This document shows, in pieces, positions 1 through 5,155 of a stretch of DNA of 5,155 nt. A program made the translations under genes and the position numbers. The notes below the pieces were generated by a model that was not told where the DNA came from, searched no databases, and saw only the letters and a list, made by a program, of their open reading frames with translations. Numbering within the stretch: the first letter of the stretch is position 1; each line of letters opens with the position of its first letter. The DNA is from Schlegelella_A sp038258415 (lineage in GTDB: Bacteria; Pseudomonadota; Gammaproteobacteria; Burkholderiales; Burkholderiaceae_C), in the NCBI GenBank assembly GCA_038258415.1, contig JBBSPY010000247.1:1-5155 (forward strand). Direction: 5' to 3'.

Positions 1-1
1 G

Positions 2-1405
2 CTGAAGAAATCGCCGCGGGCCAGCGCGATCCAGGCGCGCATCGATCCCGCCGCAGCGGCCCTGGCCGACGCCAAGTCCAAGGACGCGGCGCACGACGGC
101 CCGGGCGCGATCGCCGCACTGCGCCTGGCCGCCGACGCGGAGGCTGCCGCGAGCCGTGCCGACGCCGACCGCAAGGCTTTCGACGAGCGCGCCACAGCTC
201 TCGACAAGCGCGTCAAGACGGTGAAGGACGCAGCCGAGAAGCAGCCGGCCGAGGCCGCGCTGGCGAGCGCGAGAACCGCCGCCGCTGGCCTCGACTTCGG
301 CGCCGCCGGGCGCAGTCTCGACTCCGCCGAGACCAGTCTCGACAAGCTCCGCCTCGGCGGCATGACCAAGGGCAAGAAGCCGGACACGAGGGCGATCGCC
401 GCGCTTGCCGACAAGATGACGAAGCAGGGTGGCGGCGCCGAGGTCGACGATCTGATCCACAACGTGCCCGACGGGAACGCGAACGCGAAGCTCGTCAATG
501 CGCTCGCCAAGGGCCGCTACGGCGTTTCGTTCTCGAGCGGCAAGAAGCTCGACGCCAACACCGACGAGGCAAAGGCGATGAAGGCGGTGTGCGAGATGTT
601 CAGCGTGTTGCCGAACGACATCCGCGCCAACCCGAGCATCAAGGGCATCAGCCACAAGGATGCGATCCCCAATGCCAAGACCAAGGGCGTCGGCGGCGGC
701 TACGCGTTCGACGACGCGACGATCAGCCTGAAGGGCCGGCCCGGGCTGTCGAACCAGACCTTCGGCGCCAAGCTGCTGACCAAGGACCCGGTCACCAACG
801 CCAGCGTGCCGCAACTCGGCGCGGTCGACGACAAGTGCAAGCCGGTCGACGAGAACCCGGTCGATTTCCTCGCCTTCGCCGCGGCCCACGAAGTCGGCCA
901 CGGCATCGACGACCAGAACGGCTTCATGAAGCGAGAGGGTGCGAAGCCTTCGCGTGGCGGCTGGGTGAACTTCGGCGCCAGCGTCGGGCCGCTGGTTGAC
1001 ATCGTCGCGCCGCACTTCAAGCTCGACACCACGCCCGAGCGCCGCCAGTACGTGCTCGACAAGATCCAGAGCAAGCCGCCGACGCGGCCGACCGAGGCGG
1101 CCGGCTCGGCCGAAGCGAAGGCGCTCAACGACTTCGACGTGTGGCACGCGCTGGCGACGTCGAGCAACATCTACCGGCGCGAGGGCGACAGCCAGAAGAT
1201 CAAAATAGGCGACTACATCTACCACGAGGCGTACACGCGCTCGTGGGTGGGCTATCTGGCGGCGGCGCGCACCCAGGCGCTGACCGGCTACCAGTTCCGC
1301 GCACCTGGTGAATGGTTCGCCGAGCTCTACGCCGGCTATCGCAGCAAGAAGCTCAAGCCCGACCACCCCGCGAACGAGTGGCTCTCCAAGCTCGCCGCGC
1401 CCTGA
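2..1405 (+). CDS. Zinc metallopeptidase, lethal-factor-like (gluzincin type), C-terminal part of a larger protein; 5' end outside window
   Basis: The frame is open from base 2 (467 visible residues), so the GTG at 221 is not a credible start and the gene begins upstream. Residues 1-120 are Ala-rich and charged, reading as helical hairpins; two units end in LDK (67-69 and 113-115). The catalytic domain follows. GYAFDDATISL near 233-243 looks like the edge strand, then HEVGH at 296-300 (bases 887-901) in AAAHEVGHGIDDQNG gives two zinc-ligand His and the catalytic Glu297. GEWFAELYAGY (Glu437, base 1310) supplies the likely third ligand, with Tyr430 seven residues before it. Anthrax lethal factor has HEFGHAVDD, then Tyr728 and Glu735 at the same spacing, so the fold assignment is reasonable. 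The His300-Glu437 gap (137) is much longer than in lethal factor (45). There is no visible transmembrane segment. Substrate and delivery route are unknown; a secreted or injected effector is possible but inferred. It is followed closely by the CpXC gene. Confidence 0.8.
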   Translation: MKKSPRASAIQARIDPAAAALADAKSKDAAHDGPGAIAALRLAADAEAAASRADADRKAFDERATALDKRVKTVKDAAEKQPAEAALASARTAAAGLDFGAAGRSLDSAETSLDKLRLGGMTKGKKPDTRAIAALADKMTKQGGGAEVDDLIHNVPDGNANAKLVNALAKGRYGVSFSSGKKLDANTDEAKAMKAVCEMFSVLPNDIRANPSIKGISHKDAIPNAKTKGVGGGYAFDDATISLKGRPGLSNQTFGAKLLTKDPVTNASVPQLGAVDDKCKPVDENPVDFLAFAAAHEVGHGIDDQNGFMKREGAKPSRGGWVNFGASVGPLVDIVAPHFKLDTTPERRQYVLDKIQSKPPTRPTEAAGSAEAKALNDFDVWHALATSSNIYRREGDSQKIKIGDYIYHEAYTRSWVGYLAAARTQALTGYQFRAPGEWFAELYAGYRSKKLKPDHPANEWLSKLAAP

Positions 1406-1407
1406 AC

Positions 1408-1415
1408 GGAAGGAG
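1408..1415 (+). promoter_or_regulatory. Ribosome binding site of the CpXC gene
   Basis: GGAAGGAG lies in the 15-base gap after the peptidase stop and five bases before the ATG at 1421. This is a near-ideal Shine-Dalgarno match. It fixes the start of the CpXC gene and indicates efficient translation from a message shared with the peptidase gene. Confidence 0.85.
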
Positions 1416-1420
1416 CCTCG

Positions 1421-2101
1421 ATGTCGATCTTCCGCACCCTCAGCGTCGCCTGCCCGGTCTGCGCGACGCCGATCGATTTCGAGCTCGTCGTCAGCGTCGC
1501 CGCCGACCGCCGGCCCGACCTGCGCGACCAGATCCTCGACGGCAGCTTCCAGCGACAGCCGTGCCCGACCTGCGCGACGCCGTTTCGCGTCGAGCCCGAG
1601 TTCACCTACATGGACATCGCCCGGCGCCAGTACATCGGCGTCTGGCCGACGCAAAAGCGCGGCGAGTGGGAAGCGTGGGCGAGCCGGACGCGCGAGGTCT
1701 TCGACGAGGCGCTCGGCGCTCGCGCCACGCCGGAAGCGCAGCGTCTCGGCGCGGGGCTCGACGTGCGGGTCGTCTTCGGCTGGCCGGCGCTGGCCGAGAA
1801 GCTCGTCGCCCGCGATCTCGGCATCGACGACCGCACGCTGGAGGTCGCCAAGCTGGCGGCGATGCGCAGCGCCGACGAGACGCCGCTGCCCGGCGAGGCC
1901 GAGCTGCGCCTGGTCGGCACCACCGACGACGCGCTGGTGCTGGCCTGGCTCGGCAGTGGCAACGACGAGCTGCCGCTGTGGCGAGTGCCGCGCACGCTGC
2001 TCGACGAGATCGAGGCCGAGCCGGCCGCGTGGCAGGCCGCGCGCGCCGGCGTCGCTGCCGGCGACGTGGTCGACTTCCAGCGCGAACTGCTCGCGGCGTG
2101 A
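1421..2101 (+). CDS. CpXC domain-containing protein
   Basis: A 226-residue soluble protein with no signal peptide or membrane segment. Two zinc-knuckle motifs, CPVC at 11-14 and CPTC at 48-51, are separated by RPDLRDQILDG and followed by FTYMDIARRQYIGVWP. This arrangement is the signature of the CpXC family, whose four cysteines probably bind one metal ion. The molecular role of the family is not established. The remainder (about 70-226) is acidic, mixed helix and strand, with no motif I recognise. Start: ATG at 1421 behind a strong ribosome binding site. The gene begins 15 bases after the peptidase stop, so the two are probably one operon. By inference it could act with the peptidase as partner, chaperone or protective protein; nothing in its own sequence shows that. 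Family call is firm, function open. Confidence 0.85.
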   Translation: MSIFRTLSVACPVCATPIDFELVVSVAADRRPDLRDQILDGSFQRQPCPTCATPFRVEPEFTYMDIARRQYIGVWPTQKRGEWEAWASRTREVFDEALGARATPEAQRLGAGLDVRVVFGWPALAEKLVARDLGIDDRTLEVAKLAAMRSADETPLPGEAELRLVGTTDDALVLAWLGSGNDELPLWRVPRTLLDEIEAEPAAWQAARAGVAAGDVVDFQRELLAA

Positions 2102-2120
2102 GCGCTTCGGCGCGGGGCCG
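2094..2120. terminator. Candidate hairpin between convergent genes
   Basis: GCGC-TTCG-GCGC (2102-2113) forms a four-pair stem closed by C-G around a UUCG loop, an unusually stable tetraloop. A second stem, CGGC (2094-2097) with GCCG (2117-2120), can stack below it across a 4/3 internal loop. No T-run follows on either strand, so this is not a classical intrinsic terminator, and short GC hairpins are common by chance at this base composition. Its position at the meeting point of two convergent genes is the main argument for a role. A weaker inverted repeat, GGCGA (2126-2130) with TCGCC (2143-2147), lies in the same gap. Confidence 0.25.
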
Positions 2121-2147
2121 TCGCTGGCGAATGTCGGTGGAGTCGCC

Positions 2148-4658
2148 TTACAGCTCGGCCCGTTCGTCGGCGATGTGCCGACGCAGGAAGTCGCCGACTT
2201 CCGCCATCGCGGCTTCGTAGTCCAGCGCCAGCCCGCGGTCGTGTTCGGCAGCGAACGCGGCTTCGCCGAGCGCCGCCCGGCTCTGCGCCACCCACGGCTC
2301 GATGAAGGCCTCGTCGAGCGGCTCACGGCGCGATCCCGACTCGCTCATGCGCGCCAGCGATGCGCCGTTGAAGCACGCCGCGGCGGCGTGCCGGCCCGAG
2401 CGGCTGGCCAGCGCTGCGGCGATGTCGATCACCTGATCGCCGGCGCTGCGGTACGAAGTCAGCATCGCCATCGTCTGTGCGTCGAGCAGGGCGAGCACGG
2501 CGTCGCGCGCCTCGCCCTGCATCAGGCGCAACCGGGCGAGGTTGCACATCACCATCGCCACGTTGGCGGTCCGCGCCGCCTGGCCGATCTCGATCGCAAG
2601 GCGGTAGGCCGCCTCGGCTTCGGCCAGGTCGCCCAGGCCCCGGTGCACTTCGGCCAGGTTGTTCTGCGCGGCAGACTGCAGCGCTGCGTCACCGATCGCG
2701 ACCGCGACCGCGAGCGTGTCGCGGTAGTGCGTCAGCGCTGCTTCGGGCTGGCCGAGGGCGTGGTGCGCTCCGGCGAGCAGCTTGAGCGCGAAGCCGGCCG
2801 TTGCCTGGTCGCCGGTGGCGCGCGCTCGCGCCAGCGCCTCCTGCGCGATCGACAGTGCCTCGGCGTAGCGGCCGCGGTAGAACACGACGTTGCCGAGCCC
2901 GAGCAACGTTCGCGCACGGGCTTCGTCGCCGGCTTCGGCCGGCGCGGCGGCGATGCCGAGCGCCTGCGTCGTGAAGGCCTCGCCGAGTGCGAGCTGCGAC
3001 GTCGCCAGCCAGTAGGGCCACAGCGACCCCGCGAGTCGCAACGCCAGCCGCGTGCCACCTTCGACCCGTTCGCAGCGCGCCATCGCAACGCGGAAGTTGG
3101 CTTCCTCGCGGCGCAGCCGGCCGAGCGTGCTGCCGTCGAGCGCGGGCTGCGCGCGCGGCACGAGCTGCTCGGCCAGGCCGACGTAGTGGGCGAGGTGCCG
3201 ATCCGTCGCGCGGCTGTCCGGCGCGCCTTCCAGCGCTTCGTTCGCGAACTCGCGCACGATCTGCAGCATCGTGTAGCGGGGCAGCGCGTCGCCGTTGCGC
3301 TCAACGACGATGAGCGACTTGTCGTACAGGCTCGTCAGCGCTTCGAGTGCCTCGTAGTCGTCGGCGGCGCCGAGGACGACACGCGCCGAATCCAGCGTGC
3401 AGCCGCCGACGAAGACGGCGAGCTCGCGGAAGCACTTCTGCTCGGAGGCGTCGAGCAACTCGTAGCTCCACTGCATCGACGCCCTGAGCGTCTGCTGCCG
3501 CGCCACATCGGAGGTGCCACCGACGAGCAGGCGCAGGCGGGCATCGAGGCGCTCGCTCAGCTGGCGCACGGTGAGCAGCCTGGTGCGCGCCGCCGCAAGT
3601 TCGATCGCCAGCGGAATGCCGTCGAGCCGCTCGCAGATGTCGGCAACGTCGCCGGCGCCGGCCGCCACGACGTCGAACTGCGGGTCGTGCAGGCTGGCGC
3701 GATCGGCGAACAGCTGCACCGATTCGGCGCGCAGCACGTCGTCGGGTTCGCGCGACGCCGGCAGCGTGAGCGCGGCGAGGGCGTAGATCTGCTCGCCGGG
3801 CACGCGCAGCGGCTGCCGGCTGGTGGCCACGATCTGCAGCGTCCCGTGCAGCGTCGACCAGACGCGCACCGCCTGCGCCACCGCCTCGGTCACGTGCTCG
3901 CAGTTGTCGAGCACCAGCACGCCGGCCTCGGCGCTGAAGTGGCGGGACAGCGTGTCGAGCAGTGGCTCGTCGGCGCGTTCGCGAGCGCCGACGGCGGCGG
4001 CCACCGCAGCGACGACGCGGTCGCCGACGCCGACCCCCGACAGGTCGGCGAACCATGCCGTGGCCCCCTGGGCGTGCCGGGCACGGGCGATCTCGATCGC
4101 CAGCCGGGTCTTGCCGGCGCCGCCCATGCCGGTGATCGTCAGCGGCGCGCGTCGATCGAGCAGGCCGAGGCACTGGCCCAGCGCCTGCTCACGGCCGACG
4201 AAGCGCGTGACCGGCGTTGGCAGGCCGTTGTGAGGTGCCGGCCCGGCGCCGTCGCCTCGCGTGAGGCGGTCGACGAATCGGTAGCCACGGCCGGTGACCG
4301 TCGCGACCACGTGCCGCCCTAGCTTCTTGCGCAGCAGGCTCACCTGCGCATGGAGCGCGTTCTCCTCGACGACCGAGCCCGGCCAGACGACGGCCAGCAA
4401 CTCGCGCTTGGTCATGACGCGGTGTCTCGACTCGACCAGCGCCACCAGCAGGTCGAACGCCCGGGCGCCGAGGTCGAGCTCGTGGTCGTCGAGCACCACG
4501 CGCCGCCGCGCCGGGTCGATCTCGTAGCGCTCGCCGCGGTAGACGGCGCGCTCGGACTTGGCTGCGGCAGTCGGCCCCGGGATCGGATCAGAAGTATTCA
4601 GAACGTCGCAGACCGTTGTGCGAACGCCGGTGCCACAGTGGCCGCATGCCGATTCCAC
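2148..4658 (-). CDS. Winged-helix STAND ATPase transcriptional regulator with TPR repeats
   Basis: An 836-residue protein, probably a cytoplasmic ATP-dependent signal-sensing transcription factor. Residues 40-130 form an OmpR/CadC-type winged helix (VMTKRELLAVVWPG, recognition helix near 100-113, wing ending TGRGYRFV). An NB-ARC-like ATPase follows: TRFVGRE at 151-157, Walker A GMGGAGKT at 177-184, Walker B VLVLDNCEH at 247-255, sensor ATSR at 278-281, and GIPLAIELAAAR at 347-358. Residues 395-425 (WSYELLDASEQKCFRELAVF) match the segment that usually follows this core. At least four TPR-like helical pairs lie between about 581 and 732. STAND proteins of this build (compare AfsR and MalT) switch on when a ligand binds the repeats; the ligand here is unknown. 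The start is uncertain: GTG 4658 has GGAG four bases upstream, but the first ~35 residues look non-conserved and partly AT-rich. A CTG at 4601 is a rarer alternative. No in-frame ATG lies before the winged helix. The gene is convergent with the CpXC gene and divergent from the gene to its right. Confidence 0.9.
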   Translation of the reverse strand: MESACGHCGTGVRTTVCDVLNTSDPIPGPTAAAKSERAVYRGERYEIDPARRRVVLDDHELDLGARAFDLLVALVESRHRVMTKRELLAVVWPGSVVEENALHAQVSLLRKKLGRHVVATVTGRGYRFVDRLTRGDGAGPAPHNGLPTPVTRFVGREQALGQCLGLLDRRAPLTITGMGGAGKTRLAIEIARARHAQGATAWFADLSGVGVGDRVVAAVAAAVGARERADEPLLDTLSRHFSAEAGVLVLDNCEHVTEAVAQAVRVWSTLHGTLQIVATSRQPLRVPGEQIYALAALTLPASREPDDVLRAESVQLFADRASLHDPQFDVVAAGAGDVADICERLDGIPLAIELAAARTRLLTVRQLSERLDARLRLLVGGTSDVARQQTLRASMQWSYELLDASEQKCFRELAVFVGGCTLDSARVVLGAADDYEALEALTSLYDKSLIVVERNGDALPRYTMLQIVREFANEALEGAPDSRATDRHLAHYVGLAEQLVPRAQPALDGSTLGRLRREEANFRVAMARCERVEGGTRLALRLAGSLWPYWLATSQLALGEAFTTQALGIAAAPAEAGDEARARTLLGLGNVVFYRGRYAEALSIAQEALARARATGDQATAGFALKLLAGAHHALGQPEAALTHYRDTLAVAVAIGDAALQSAAQNNLAEVHRGLGDLAEAEAAYRLAIEIGQAARTANVAMVMCNLARLRLMQGEARDAVLALLDAQTMAMLTSYRSAGDQVIDIAAALASRSGRHAAAACFNGASLARMSESGSRREPLDEAFIEPWVAQSRAALGEAAFAAEHDRGLALDYEAAMAEVGDFLRRHIADERAEL
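4583..4645. promoter_or_regulatory. Divergent promoter/operator candidate region
   Basis: The stretch 4583-4617 is distinctly less GC-rich than its surroundings. It lies where the leftward regulator gene and the rightward unknown gene begin. Two small inverted repeats are present: TCGCA (4606-4610) with TGCGA (4619-4623), and GCCAC-A-GTGGC (4632-4642). GAACG also occurs twice, 21 bases apart (4601 and 4622), about two helical turns. These could be binding sites for the regulator itself or another factor. I could not find a convincing -35/-10 pair on either strand, so promoter positions are not assigned. The region would overlap the N-terminal codons of the regulator if GTG 4658 is its true start. 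Confidence 0.3.
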
Positions 4659-5137
4659 CCCGCTCCGGGAACGACTGCGCGGCGCCGTGCGCCGCGGTGC
4701 CTTCCGCCTGGACGTTCATCCTGCCCCGGTTCGACGACCTTCCGCCGAGCGACGTTGCGCTGAACCGGCTGATCGCCTTCTCGAACCGCTTCGATCCGAC
4801 CGCGCTGCTGGAGCGCCTCTGGGGCATCGGCTACGCCGCGAAGGCGAGCGAGACCTGGCTCGGTCACTGGCACGCGTTTCAGGCCGGCGAGGCCACGCCT
4901 GTCAGCGCGGTCACGTTGCTGTTCACGCTCCACTACGACATCGTCTCGGGGGCCAACCTGTATCGCGTTGAGGCACCCGGCGTCAACTTCCACCAGTGGC
5001 TCGTCGCCGGCCTGCGGCGCACGACGCGCCGGCAGGTCGCCCCCATCGCCGAGAAGGTCGAGGCCGTGGTCTGCGCGAGACTCCATGTCATCAACCGGAA
5101 GGTACACCATGCCCAGCACGACGCCGTCGCAGCGTGA
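4646..5137 (+). CDS. Hypothetical protein, 163 residues, function not recognised
   Basis: I do not recognise a family. The frame has strong G/C preference at third codon positions and a normal amino-acid mix with Trp, Phe and Tyr, so it is coding; the opposite-strand frame is Arg-rich and looks like a shadow. Visible features: a Cys-containing N-terminus (Cys11, Cys15), helical RLIAFSNRFDPTALLERLWGIGYAAKASETW (41-71), WLGHWHAFQAGE with three aromatics (71-82), and a hydrophobic stretch VTLLFTLHYDIVSGANLY (89-106) too polar to be a clear membrane helix. The C-terminus is basic, then His-rich. The start is uncertain: ATG 4646 has no ribosome binding site and overlaps the regulator's GTG start by 13 bases; GTG 4697 is possible, and the frame is open back to a TTG at 4616. 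Its 3' end overlaps the next gene by 29 bases, which suggests coupled expression. The last ~20 codons show weaker G/C bias, so the natural tail may be poorly conserved. Confidence 0.65.
   Translation: MPIPPRSGNDCAAPCAAVPSAWTFILPRFDDLPPSDVALNRLIAFSNRFDPTALLERLWGIGYAAKASETWLGHWHAFQAGEATPVSAVTLLFTLHYDIVSGANLYRVEAPGVNFHQWLVAGLRRTTRRQVAPIAEKVEAVVCARLHVINRKVHHAQHDAVAA
5097..5102 (+). promoter_or_regulatory. Ribosome binding site of the gene at 5109
   Basis: GGAAGG lies six bases before the ATG at 5109, inside the end of the preceding coding frame. The match and spacing are good and are the main reason for calling a gene start at 5109. Confidence 0.65.
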
Positions 5138-5155
5138 CGTCGACGAACTGAAGAA
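5109..5155 (+). CDS. Start of a downstream gene, cut by the window end
   Basis: ATG at 5109 opens a frame reading MPSTTPSQRDVDELK up to the window edge. It is supported by a well-placed ribosome binding site and by no stop in the visible part. A polar Ser/Thr/Pro-rich tip followed by DVDELK looks like an unstructured start running into a helix, as seen in many coiled-coil or phasin-like proteins, but fifteen residues are too few to assign a family. It overlaps the end of the preceding gene by 29 bases in another frame, so the two are probably co-transcribed. Confidence 0.55.
   Translation, partial: MPSTTPSQRDVDELK

Noticed and set aside
221..223. GTG as the start of the peptidase gene
   Set aside because: The same frame is open to base 2 with consistent Ala-rich helical sequence, and no ribosome binding site precedes this GTG.
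700..1170. A - strand open frame inside the peptidase gene
   Set aside because: It is antisense to the HEVGH-encoding region with no domain and no ribosome binding site; the + strand frame carries clear motifs.
2126..2147. GGCGA/TCGCC inverted repeat as a terminator of the regulator gene
   Set aside because: Arms of only five bases, a 12-base loop and no T-run; expected by chance at this base composition.
1308..4322. A very long + strand open frame antisense to the regulator gene
   Set aside because: It is codon-aligned with the - strand gene, so it would stop only at TTA, CTA or TCA codons there, which a GC-rich genome avoids. Its product is extremely Arg/Ala/Ser-rich, with no domain, and it also crosses the peptidase and CpXC genes in another frame.
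4598..5119. A - strand open frame opposite the 163-residue protein
   Set aside because: It is codon-aligned with the + strand gene and Arg/Gly-rich. The + strand frame has the stronger G/C third-position bias and a normal composition, so this is a shadow.
1..5155. CRISPR array, tRNA, insertion sequence ends or attachment sites
   Set aside because: No regularly spaced repeats, no tRNA-like cloverleaf, no transposase and no long terminal repeats were seen when reading both strands.

Overview
This is a GC-rich window (roughly 70% G+C by eye, with third codon positions almost all G or C). Codon use and protein types suggest a high-GC proteobacterium, perhaps a betaproteobacterium of the Burkholderiales kind. 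That placement is inference; there is no rRNA or marker gene here to settle it. The window holds five protein genes, two cut by its ends, and is almost fully coding. I saw no RNA genes, insertion sequences, CRISPR arrays or prophage genes.

Left part (2-2101, + strand): a two-gene unit. First comes the C-terminal part of a large protein. Its Ala-rich helical region leads into a zinc metallopeptidase domain with HEVGH and a distal GEWFAELYA motif. The motif pattern resembles the catalytic domain of anthrax lethal factor: HExxH followed by an acidic DD, and a Tyr seven residues before the third-ligand Glu. Fifteen bases later, behind a strong ribosome binding site, is a CpXC-domain protein with two CPxC zinc-knuckle motifs. 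The tight spacing suggests co-expression.

Middle (2148-4658, - strand): a large STAND-type signalling regulator. It has an N-terminal OmpR/CadC-type winged helix, an NB-ARC-like ATPase core and C-terminal TPR-type repeats. It runs tail-to-tail against the CpXC gene across a 46-base gap that contains a short UUCG hairpin.

Right part (4646-5155, + strand): a divergently oriented 163-residue protein of unknown function. Its apparent start overlaps the regulator's GTG start by 13 bases. Its end overlaps the start of a further gene (5109 onward, good ribosome binding site), of which only about 15 codons are visible. The divergent start region holds a locally AT-richer stretch and small inverted repeats, and is the likely place for promoters and operators.

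The most interesting content is the lethal-factor-like peptidase coupled to a CpXC protein, with a wHTH-STAND-TPR regulator beside it. A functional link between peptidase and CpXC protein (effector plus partner, adaptor or immunity protein) is a hypothesis from gene order only.
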